Below, piece after piece: positions 29,941 through 36,855 of a stretch of DNA of 53,256 bases. Each line of letters starts with the position of its first letter. The stretch's first letter is position 1. The translations under genes were made by a program, and so were the position numbers. The DNA is taken from positions 1 through 53,256 of the forward strand of contig CANPMT010000011.1 of assembly GCA_947575235.1 (NCBI GenBank). Reading direction: 5' to 3'. The notes beneath the pieces were generated by a model, which was not told the origin of the DNA, searched no databases, and worked only from the letters and a program-made list of their open reading frames with translations. The stretch comes from an uncultured Porphyromonadaceae bacterium (lineage in GTDB: Bacteria; Bacteroidota; Bacteroidia; Bacteroidales; Muribaculaceae).

Positions 29941-32262
29941 TTACTTCTCTTTTGAGAAAGAGTAGGGAGCTGCATCGGGTGATGTGCCGCGGTTGGTGTT
30001 GGGCTCAGCCGACATGTCGAAGGTGAGGGTAGCGCCCTTCATCAGCTCATCGTGAGTGACGTAGTTGCGGTCATACTCCTTGCCATTGAGCTTCAGATCC
30101 TTGATGTAACGGTTGTCGTGGCTGTTGGCCGGAGCGTCAATCTCAAGAGTCTTGCCATCCTCAAGATTCACTTTCACCTTCTTGAAGAGAGGTGTGCCGA
30201 GTGCATATTCACCGCTTCCGGGACATACGGGATAGAAACCGAGTGCAGAGAATACATACCATGCCGAGGTCTGCCCGTTATCCTCATCACCGCAATAACC
30301 GTCAGGATTTGCAGTGTACATACGGTCCATCACCTCACGGATCCATTTCTGGGCTTTCCAGGGCTCACCTGAATAGTCGTAGAGATAGATCATGTGCTGG
30401 ATAGGCTGGTTGCCATGGGCATAGTTGCCCATGTTCATGATCTGCATCTCACGGATCTCATGGATAACCGCATTGTAATAGCTCTCGTCGAAAATCGGCG
30501 GAACAGAGAAGACGGAGTCAAGCATATTGTTAAACTCCTTGTTGCCACCCATAAGGTCGATCAGACCCTGCGGGTCGTGGAATACCGACCAGGTATAGTG
30601 CCAGGAGTTACCCTCAGTGAAGGCATCGCCCCACTTCAGAGGATTGAACGGCGACTGGAACTGTCCATCCTTATTCTTGCCGCGCATCAGCTTATGCTCG
30701 GGGTCGAACAGGTTCTTATAGTTCATGGCGCGCTTCTTGAAGGGCTCCAGCTCAGCCTCGCTCTTGCCGAGGCTCTTGCCGAGCTGATAGATGCACCAGT
30801 CATCGTAGGCGTATTCAAGAGTGCGGGCTGCATTCTCCTTGATATCAACATCATAGGGCACATAACCCAACTCGTTGTAATACTCATGGCCGAGACGTCC
30901 GGTAGATGAAACCTGGGGATGCACCTTTGTTGTGCCGCTCACGACAGCCTCCCAGAGAGTCTCCATATCCTTCTCAGGCACCTTCACACCCTTGAGCCAT
31001 GCGTCAGCCACTACAGAGGCGGAGTTGTTGCCCACCATACAGCCACGGTGGCCGGGGCTTGCCCATTCAGGCAGGAAGCCACTCTCGCGGTAGGCGTTGG
31101 CCAGACCCTCCTGCATCTTCTCGTTCATCGAGGGATAAGCGAGGTTGAGCAGAGGGAAGAGGGCACGGAAAGTATCCCAGAAACCGGTGTCGGTAAACAT
31201 ATAGCCAGGGAGTACCTCACCGTTATAGGGGCTGTAGTGCATCACCTTACCCTCGCCGTCAATCTCATAGAAGCTGCGGGGGAAGAGCACCGAGCGATAC
31301 AGGCATGAATAGAAGGTGCGGAGACGGTCAAGGTCGTTATCCTCAACCTCAAACACACCGAGCACATCGTTCCAGCGTTTGCGGCCCTCCTCCTTGATAC
31401 GGTCGAAGTTGCCGTCGCCCAACTCCTTCATATTGATAGAAGCCTGTTCGGGGCTGATGAAGGATGAGGCCACCTTGGCATTCACAATCTGACCCTTTCC
31501 GGTCTTGAAACCTATAACGGCACCGGCATGGTTACCCTCTACCGAATTGCGGCCCTCGGTAAGCTCGCCGTTGTCGAGCACAGTCGATGTGTAAGTGAAG
31601 GGGGTATCGAATACAATCTCGAAATAGTTCTTGAAATTCTCGGGTACGCCGCCGCTGTTCTTGGTGGTGTAGCCCACAATCTTGTTCTCCTCGGGTATCA
31701 CGGTCACCGAAGAGCCGTTGTCCATGGCGTCGATCACGAAATAGCTGTTGTCATCAGGCATGGTGAAACGCATGGCGGCTGCACGCTCAGTGGGAGCCAC
31801 CTCAGCCACCACGTCATGGTCGGCCAGATATACGCGATAGTAATAAGGACGGGCCTCCTCCGCCTTATGCGAGAACCATGACGCACGCTGCTCCTCGTCG
31901 AAGACAGGAGTGCCGGTGACAGGCATTATCGAGAACTGGCCATAATCGTTGATCCAGGGGCTCGGCTGATGGGTCTGCTTTATGCCGCGGATCTTGTCGG
32001 CGTCATAGGTATATGCCCAGCCGTCGCCCATACGGCCGGTCTGGGGAGTCCAGAAGTTCATACCCCAGGGGAGGGCTGTGGCGGGATATGTATTACCCGT
32101 GGAGAGGGAGTGTTTAGACTGGGTGCCTACAAGTGTGCTTACATAATCCACAGGATCAGACTTCGGGGCATCGCCCGATTTGGAAGATGAAGCGCAGGCC
32201 GGCAACACAGTCACCAAGGCTGCCACGGCAGCTGATTTCATGATGTGTGATGTGGTTCGCAT
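29941..32262 (-). CDS. GH92 alpha-mannosidase lipoprotein
   Basis: Calcium-dependent inverting exo-mannosidase family, acting mainly on alpha-1,2 or alpha-1,3-linked mannose of yeast mannan and high-mannose N-glycans. The signal peptide ends in lipobox LPAC, so it is lipid-anchored. Family blocks: VGTQSKHSLSTGNTYPATALPWGMNFW (N-terminal beta-domain), GYMFTDTGFWDTFRALFPLL, GFLPEWASPGHRGCMVGNNSA, FTEGNSWHYTWSVFHD, YAHGNQPIQHMIYLY and YCGDEDNGQTSAWYVFSALGFYPVCPGS, the last holding catalytic acidic residues. Starts at 32262 or 32241 (MKSAAV) are both possible; both keep the signal peptide. Length 773 aa is normal. It is divergent from GH76, sharing a 243-bp regulatory region with the candidate HTCS operator. 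Confidence 0.95.
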   Translation of the reverse strand: MRTTSHIMKSAAVAALVTVLPACASSSKSGDAPKSDPVDYVSTLVGTQSKHSLSTGNTYPATALPWGMNFWTPQTGRMGDGWAYTYDADKIRGIKQTHQPSPWINDYGQFSIMPVTGTPVFDEEQRASWFSHKAEEARPYYYRVYLADHDVVAEVAPTERAAAMRFTMPDDNSYFVIDAMDNGSSVTVIPEENKIVGYTTKNSGGVPENFKNYFEIVFDTPFTYTSTVLDNGELTEGRNSVEGNHAGAVIGFKTGKGQIVNAKVASSFISPEQASINMKELGDGNFDRIKEEGRKRWNDVLGVFEVEDNDLDRLRTFYSCLYRSVLFPRSFYEIDGEGKVMHYSPYNGEVLPGYMFTDTGFWDTFRALFPLLNLAYPSMNEKMQEGLANAYRESGFLPEWASPGHRGCMVGNNSASVVADAWLKGVKVPEKDMETLWEAVVSGTTKVHPQVSSTGRLGHEYYNELGYVPYDVDIKENAARTLEYAYDDWCIYQLGKSLGKSEAELEPFKKRAMNYKNLFDPEHKLMRGKNKDGQFQSPFNPLKWGDAFTEGNSWHYTWSVFHDPQGLIDLMGGNKEFNNMLDSVFSVPPIFDESYYNAVIHEIREMQIMNMGNYAHGNQPIQHMIYLYDYSGEPWKAQKWIREVMDRMYTANPDGYCGDEDNGQTSAWYVFSALGFYPVCPGSGEYALGTPLFKKVKVNLEDGKTLEIDAPANSHDNRYIKDLKLNGKEYDRNYVTHDELMKGATLTFDMSAEPNTNRGTSPDAAPYSFSKEK

Positions 32263-32348
32263 CTTAATTGAAAGGTTTTGTATTTTGTTGAAATTCGAAT
32301 TCGCGGTTGTTTACACTGTCCGGAGAGAGGAATGAGTGATTCACGACG

Positions 32349-32364
32349 TAAAGTTACGAATAAT
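32349..32364 (-). promoter_or_regulatory. Predicted promoter element of GH92
   Basis: Minus strand ATTCGTAACTTTAC with TAACTTTA at the -7 position, 87 bp before the start codon. It is the same 16-bp string as at 14876-14891 before the HTCS gene. Confidence 0.4.
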
Positions 32365-32375
32365 TAATGAGTTCG

Positions 32376-32407
32376 GGTGTATCCATCCTTGCCAAAAATG
32401 TCCTCAT
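32376..32407 (+). promoter_or_regulatory. Candidate HTCS operator, second copy
   Basis: A 32-bp unit matching the one at 10688-10719: positions TGT and TCC of the first half-site and all of TGCCAAAAATGTCCTCA are kept. Half-sites are again 21 bp apart. It lies 57 bp before the -7 region of GH76 and 13 bp past the GH92 promoter element, so it could serve both divergent genes. Confidence 0.6.
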
Positions 32408-32463
32408 TTAGATTTTAACATATATTTGAACAGTTTTTTGCATCTCTTTTTTATAAAAAGGAG

Positions 32464-32471
32464 TTACTTTG
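32464..32471 (+). promoter_or_regulatory. Predicted -7 box of GH76
   Basis: TTACTTTG followed by C differs from TAnnTTTG at one base. A TTTG at 32438-32441 could be the -33 element, with slightly long spacing of 22 bp. Confidence 0.4.
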
Positions 32472-32505
32472 CAGAAGTGAATTCAAACACCCGACATTTT
32501 ACGAC

Positions 32506-33807
32506 ATGAAATTAATACCCATCGCACTGTTAGCGGCTTCCGTTTTAGGAATGACCTCCTGCAGCTCTTCAAAGAAGATGGCTGCCCCCTCTCCGGCCAA
32601 TATCGCGTTCGAGACCTACGACGACTTCAACCGTGTATTCCTCGACTCGGCCAAATACATCTACCGCAACACATCGACCGACCCTGCGGCTACCGACCGC
32701 TGGAACGGAGCGGCCGCCATATGGTGCCAGCCGATGTATGCCGACATGGCCATGAACGCCATGCTCCTCGCGCGTGCCAACGGCGACAAGAAAGCCGAGA
32801 AGCAATACCGCGACCTCAGCAATAAAATCATCGACGGAAACATCGCGCAGTATCTCGATTTCGACTTCGACAATAACGACACCAACCGTGGCTGGTTCAT
32901 ATATGACGACATCCAGTGGTGGACAATCACCATGGCACGTGCCGCCAAGATTCTTGGCCGCGACGATTGCCGCGAGCTTGCCGAGAAGAGTTTCGCCCGC
33001 GTATGGTATGGCTCACCCCGTGTGGGCGACACCGGCTCTTACGCCGACCCGAAGAAGGGTCTTGAAGGTGGAATGTTCTGGCAGTGGCAACCGCTTGAGC
33101 ATCCCAATGCCAACAAGGCGACCGACGGCAAGATGTCGTGCATCAACTTCCCGACTGTCGTGGCCGCCATGCTCCTCTATGATATAACTCCCGCCAACCG
33201 CAAGGCCGACCCGTCGCCTGAGAAATGGAGCAACCAATATGGCAGCTTCACACGTCCGCATTACGAGACGAAAGAGCGCTATCTCGAGATGGCGAAAGAG
33301 ATCTACGACTGGGCCTCGAAGAATCTCGGCGATATGAAGACAGGTCAGATCTCCGACAGCAGTCACGGCGGCAACCGTGGCGGTCACCCACTCATCTACA
33401 ATCAGGGCACGTTCATAGGAGCCGGCGCACTTCTGTATCTGGCCACCGGCGAGAAGGAGTATCTTGATAACGCAAAGGCCGGTGCCGACTATTCAATCAA
33501 TGTAATGTCGGAGAACGGCATCCTTCCTTGGGCGCGCAACCGAAAGAATCCTTACGACCAGGGTAGCCTGGAGCAGGGTGTCTATCCTGCAATCTGGGTG
33601 CAGTATATGGATCTTCTTGTGAATGACTGCGGCCAGGAGCAATACCGCGATTTCATCAACAAGAACGTAGCGGCCGGTCTCTCCAACCGCAACGGCAAAG
33701 GTATCTGCGACGGCGAACTTGACAAACCGACCCCCGACAACCGTATGATCGGCAGCTACGCCGGCTCGTCGCTCCCCTCGCTGATACTTCTCTTCCCACC
33801 GAAGTAA
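32506..33807 (+). CDS. GH76 endo-alpha-1,6-mannanase lipoprotein
   Basis: Glycoside hydrolase family 76, retaining endo-enzymes that cut the alpha-1,6-mannan backbone of yeast cell-wall mannan. The signal peptide ends with MTSC (Cys 19), so it is lipid-anchored. The catalytic Asp pair is in FIYDDIQWW (Asp 134-135). Other family features are GGMFWQWQP, INFPTVVAAMLLYD, PLIYNQGTFIGAGALLYLATGE, GADYSINVMSENGILPWAR and the C-terminal GSYAGSSLPSLILLFP. Full length at 433 aa. It is single, transcribed away from GH92 and closed by a terminator. With GH125 and GH92 it forms the classic mannan-degrading set. Confidence 0.92.
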   Translation: MKLIPIALLAASVLGMTSCSSSKKMAAPSPANIAFETYDDFNRVFLDSAKYIYRNTSTDPAATDRWNGAAAIWCQPMYADMAMNAMLLARANGDKKAEKQYRDLSNKIIDGNIAQYLDFDFDNNDTNRGWFIYDDIQWWTITMARAAKILGRDDCRELAEKSFARVWYGSPRVGDTGSYADPKKGLEGGMFWQWQPLEHPNANKATDGKMSCINFPTVVAAMLLYDITPANRKADPSPEKWSNQYGSFTRPHYETKERYLEMAKEIYDWASKNLGDMKTGQISDSSHGGNRGGHPLIYNQGTFIGAGALLYLATGEKEYLDNAKAGADYSINVMSENGILPWARNRKNPYDQGSLEQGVYPAIWVQYMDLLVNDCGQEQYRDFINKNVAAGLSNRNGKGICDGELDKPTPDNRMIGSYAGSSLPSLILLFPPK

Positions 33808-33847
33808 CTTTGCACCGACCCGATCAATCATACAAATCACCATAGCG

Positions 33848-33880
33848 GAAGGGGCGTTTCCTGACAGGAGACGCTCCTTC
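33848..33880 (+). terminator. Terminator of GH76
   Basis: Stem of 14 bp with two G-U pairs (33848-33861 with 33867-33880), 5-nt loop, tail TCTTTGC. Confidence 0.75.
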
Positions 33881-33903
33881 TCTTTGCTGCCTATATACAA
33901 CAT

Positions 33904-33934
33904 TTGTAGATATGGTACATATTATTTAACTTTG
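33904..33934 (+). promoter_or_regulatory. Predicted promoter of the flippase gene
   Basis: TTTG ending at 33906, 20-bp spacer, then TAACTTTG (33927-33934) followed by C. It is one of the best consensus matches in the window. The leader is about 88 nt. Confidence 0.75.
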
Positions 33935-33992
33935 CATAGATTGACGGGGATTCTCGTCAAATTCGAGTATCTTGTTTCTCGAGGAGAAACAC

Positions 33993-34028
33993 ATGATAAG
34001 AAGAATATGGAAAGACTTAGGAAAGTAG
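33993..34028 (+). CDS. Short leader peptide (11 codons) before the flippase gene
   Basis: ATG ATA AGA AGA ATA TGG AAA GAC TTA GGA AAG TAG encodes MIRRIWKDLGK. It is preceded by GAGGAG, 8 bp upstream, an unusually clear Shine-Dalgarno for this genome. Its stop codon directly abuts the flippase ATG (TAGATG), an arrangement that suggests termination-reinitiation coupling. There is no homology clue, and it could be a chance frame. Confidence 0.4.
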   Translation: MIRRIWKDLGK

Positions 34029-35462
34029 ATGGCTGAGTGTATTTTTTTAAAGGAGGCCATCGGTTGGCTGAAAGGAGCGAGAGGGGGGGTGAAATGGGAA
34101 GCGGCAGTGCTTACATTCCGCATGGCAATCATTTCAGTAGTGGGACTGGTATCGTCACGACTGGTGCTGCAGGCGTTAGGCGTTGATGACTATGGGACAT
34201 ACTGCGCCGTGGCCGGTCTGGTATGGGCTTTCGCGTTTTTCAACTCCTCAGTCACCGACACCGGTACCCGCTTCATAACATATGCCTTAGGGACAGGCGA
34301 CCGTGAAAGACTCCGTCGCGTATTCTCTACGGCGCTCCGGCTGCATCTGGCCACAGCCTTATTCGTGATAATCGCTGCCGAGACAGCCGGACTATGGTAT
34401 CTCGACAATAAAATGTCCATACCCGCCGGGAGCCGTCATGAGGCATTCATTGTGTTTCAGCTTATTCTTGTGTCGCTTGTGACGGGTCTCATGCAACAGC
34501 CTTACAGCGCGTTGCTGCTCGCTCATGAGAAATTCCGCCTCTACAGCTACATCGAAATGGCGGAAGCCGGACTCAATCTCCTATTGGTGATGCTCCTCCT
34601 TAACCATGGCAGCGATAACCTGATATGGTATGCCCTACTGCTATTGTTGGTAAGAATCAGTGTGGCCGCAATATATGTGACCTACGCTGCGATAAAATAT
34701 CCTGACAGCCGTCCCTCATGGCGCATCGACTCCGGCGTGATGAGAAAGATGGTGGGGTTCAGCGGATGTGGTGTCTATGGCAATATGTGCGTCACGGCCT
34801 ATGGGCAAGGCACTCCGTTGGTTTTGAATCTCTTTTTCGGAGTGGCAGCGAATGCAGCCGCCTCCATGGCGGGGACCGTCACAGGTATGCTGTCAGGACT
34901 TGCCACAACCGGAATAATGTGTGTCTACTCTCCGCTCATAACGAAGAGTTATGCGGCAGACGATATCGAACAGACCGGGAAACATCTGCGCAATGCCGCC
35001 ACCTTTATCATATATGGCTTCGGGGTGCTGATGGTGCCGGCTATAGCGATGATGCCGGAGTTGCTGTCGCTATGGCTGGAGACAGTGCCTGACCACACTG
35101 TTGAAATCACATGCGTGTCGCTGTTCACCGCATTGACAGGGTCATTGATAGGACTCACCAACACGGCAATCCATGCCACAGGCGATATAAGGCGTCTCTC
35201 GTTTGTCAACGGCACGTTTTATCTGTTATGTCCGGCCTTAGGATGGCTGGCTTATTCACTGGGAGCCGGGTTATTATGGATGTTTATAATAGAATTAGGT
35301 ATCATGGTGGCCATTCTCTTGAACGGTTGCAATATACTGAGGCGTCAGATTACCCGACTCGATGTAGGCAGTTACATAAGAGTGATAGGGAAGAGCATGA
35401 TGATAGTTCTCATAGCCCTGACGATTGCCTTAGCCGCCAGGTTACTCTTCCAGTTACTGTGA
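34029..35462 (+). CDS. Polysaccharide flippase-like membrane protein (Wzx/MOP superfamily)
   Basis: Integral membrane protein of 477 aa, with about 12-14 hydrophobic helices and the pattern of lipid-linked oligosaccharide flippases. The N-terminus WEAAVLTFRMAIISVVGLVSSRLVLQALGVDDYGTY, with VSSRLVLQALG followed by DYG, is the hallmark of Wzx-type proteins. Later blocks are FNSSVTDTGTRFITYALGTG, MQQPYSALLLAHEKF, MRKMVGFSGCGVYGNM and VYSPLITKSYA. It would move an undecaprenyl-linked glycan across the inner membrane. No glycosyltransferase or polymerase gene is in reach, so it is an orphan relative to capsule or O-antigen clusters. The start is set by the promoter and by the stop codon of the leader peptide directly before it. 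Confidence 0.85.
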   Translation: MAECIFLKEAIGWLKGARGGVKWEAAVLTFRMAIISVVGLVSSRLVLQALGVDDYGTYCAVAGLVWAFAFFNSSVTDTGTRFITYALGTGDRERLRRVFSTALRLHLATALFVIIAAETAGLWYLDNKMSIPAGSRHEAFIVFQLILVSLVTGLMQQPYSALLLAHEKFRLYSYIEMAEAGLNLLLVMLLLNHGSDNLIWYALLLLLVRISVAAIYVTYAAIKYPDSRPSWRIDSGVMRKMVGFSGCGVYGNMCVTAYGQGTPLVLNLFFGVAANAAASMAGTVTGMLSGLATTGIMCVYSPLITKSYAADDIEQTGKHLRNAATFIIYGFGVLMVPAIAMMPELLSLWLETVPDHTVEITCVSLFTALTGSLIGLTNTAIHATGDIRRLSFVNGTFYLLCPALGWLAYSLGAGLLWMFIIELGIMVAILLNGCNILRRQITRLDVGSYIRVIGKSMMIVLIALTIALAARLLFQLL

Positions 35463-35491
35463 GCGTCAATAATCACAAAGACCCTACAAAC

Positions 35492-35640
35492 ACAAAGACG
35501 GCCGATTCACATCGACCGTCTTTGTATGTTTTTCCATAATACTTTTCAAACTAACCTAACATCATGAAACGATTTTCTGATATTATAACATCCCCTCTGT
35601 TCAGATGGTTCACAAGAATCAAAAAAATTTTTTCCTCTCA
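35492..35640 (+). repeat. Dispersed repeat, copy A, with terminator-like hairpin
   Basis: It begins 29 bp behind the flippase stop with a stem (35492-35501 with 35516-35525, inner CGA/TCG) and tail TGTATGTTTTTCC. It then shares CATAATAC, TTTTCAAACTAACCTAACA, TCATGAAACGA, TTTTCTGATATTATAACAT and TTCAGATGGTTCAC with copy B at 27472-27281 (opposite strand). Copy A lacks about 47 bp found in copy B. The internal ATG opens a frame that runs into antisense of the next gene, so it is not called as a CDS. Confidence 0.75.
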
Positions 35641-35692
35641 GGATGAATTTTTACTTTTAATCGGAGGTAAGGGTGTGAGGACTTCATACGCC

Positions 35693-35731
35693 AACAGGTC
35701 TGAGGCGCGAGGTTCACGTCCCAGACCTGTT
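35693..35731 (+). terminator. Hairpin behind dispersed repeat A
   Basis: A perfect 10-bp stem, AACAGGTCTG with CAGACCTGTT, and a 19-nt loop; the tail GTTATAAG is only weakly T-rich. It lies between convergent genes. Confidence 0.5.
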
Positions 35732-35758
35732 GTTATAAGAGGGTCTTCATTCCGGTTA

Positions 35759-36358
35759 TCAATAATAGGTCACCGTTCTTGTCTCAACGTATTCATTGGT
35801 GGCGTTGTCACTTTTCCCATCCACGTCAGTCAGGCAGATTGTCTCATGCACGTTTCTGCTGATCCAATTACCTTGCTCGTCATATACATAATCAGAATAG
35901 ACGTAGTCATTAGTTGAAAGGGCACCATTCTCTTTTGTCTCGACTCTCAATCCGGTTATCACATGATTCTTATCCTTTTCCGGATTGTAGGAGTAGGTAC
36001 GAATCTCCTCCCAGGGGTTTATCGCACTGGGGAAATTGAGATATGTCGAAGAGATTCGATGAGCATCGTCATAGTCCACCTTATATGCTATCGGACCTTT
36101 GAAATCATTGTCATTGTTCAGCAGTCCGCTCCTTACGTCAAGGGTCATTCCCAAAGGATAACCATTTTCATCAAATTCCATTCTTGTGGTCTGGCATTTT
36201 CCATCTTCGGTAAATGTCATGTTTCTCATTCCGAAAAAATCATCGGTAAGTGTGGCACTTTTCACGGGACCTCTCAAATCAAAGATAATCCCCTCCTTGA
36301 ACTCCTGCGCCTCGACACAGAAAGCTGTAAGGAGCGTCAATGTCAGAAGTAGTTTCAT
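35759..36358 (-). CDS. Hypothetical secreted protein (199 aa, YD-repeat-like)
   Basis: Function not recognised. A signal peptide covers about residues 1-17 (LLTAFCVEAQ, then EFKEG). The mature part has short repeated patterns of the kind DENGYPLGMTLD, DYDDAHRISSTY, YNPEKDKNHVIT and YDEQGNWISRNVH, i.e. 'Y/F-D-x-x-G-x-x' turns as in RHS/YD-type beta-rich secreted proteins of Bacteroidales. Small proteins of this type often occur as stand-alone genes. The gene is isolated, with unexplained DNA upstream (36359-36855) and the dispersed repeat downstream. AT content is higher than in the metabolic genes. Confidence 0.65.
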   Translation of the reverse strand: MKLLLTLTLLTAFCVEAQEFKEGIIFDLRGPVKSATLTDDFFGMRNMTFTEDGKCQTTRMEFDENGYPLGMTLDVRSGLLNNDNDFKGPIAYKVDYDDAHRISSTYLNFPSAINPWEEIRTYSYNPEKDKNHVITGLRVETKENGALSTNDYVYSDYVYDEQGNWISRNVHETICLTDVDGKSDNATNEYVETRTVTYY

Positions 36359-36855
36359 AAAGAATCGTTATTATCGTTGTTGTAACAAATACTTTTTAAT
36401 ATAACACTCAACAAGTAAAATTGTTTTACAAAAGACAACAATCAACATATAAAAAGCAAATAAAATCGCTTCCTGTACACTCGAAGTGTTCTTTATATGG
36501 GAACTACCTGTTTTATATTTTGCCTGCAAGACGGTGATTGCCTTACTTTTTTAGAACAGTTATCATTTGAGGTTTTCAAATTATCAGAGAGCGGCAACAA
36601 TTCTGACAAGTTCGAATCTCATGCCGAGAGCGTCTGTTATACGACAGAACATGCTGCCACTCGGAATCATAAGCCTAACTCATAAGCACCTACTCAACTT
36701 AGAGTAACCTATGAGCGAGCCAAAAGAATCGGCAACTTTTTCAAGCTGCCGATCCCACTTTTTCAAGGCTTTCTTATACCCTACGCGACTATCTAAGCAA
36801 ATAAGTTAGCCTCTTTATTTCTTTTTAGCAATAAGAATACAATTCATTATTACCA
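36359..36855. other. AT-rich intergenic region without a convincing gene
   Basis: About 500 bp. A small stem-loop ATCGGCA/TGCCGAT (36728-36734 with 36747-36753) is visible on the path downstream of the LRR gene. A 62-codon plus-strand frame at 36497-36685 has no start-site support or recognisable features. No tRNA fold was found around the GTTCGAATC at 36610. Confidence 0.5.

Noticed and set aside
35564..35917. 117-codon plus-strand frame starting MKRFSDIITS
   Set aside because: The start lies in a dispersed repeat whose other copy has a stop after eight codons, and the second half is antisense to the secreted-protein gene.
36605..36625. GTTCGAATC, a typical tRNA T-loop string
   Set aside because: The flanking bases do not form a T-stem and no cloverleaf fits within 80 nt.
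36497..36685. 62-codon plus-strand frame
   Set aside because: No promoter, ribosome site or recognisable feature; not enough support.
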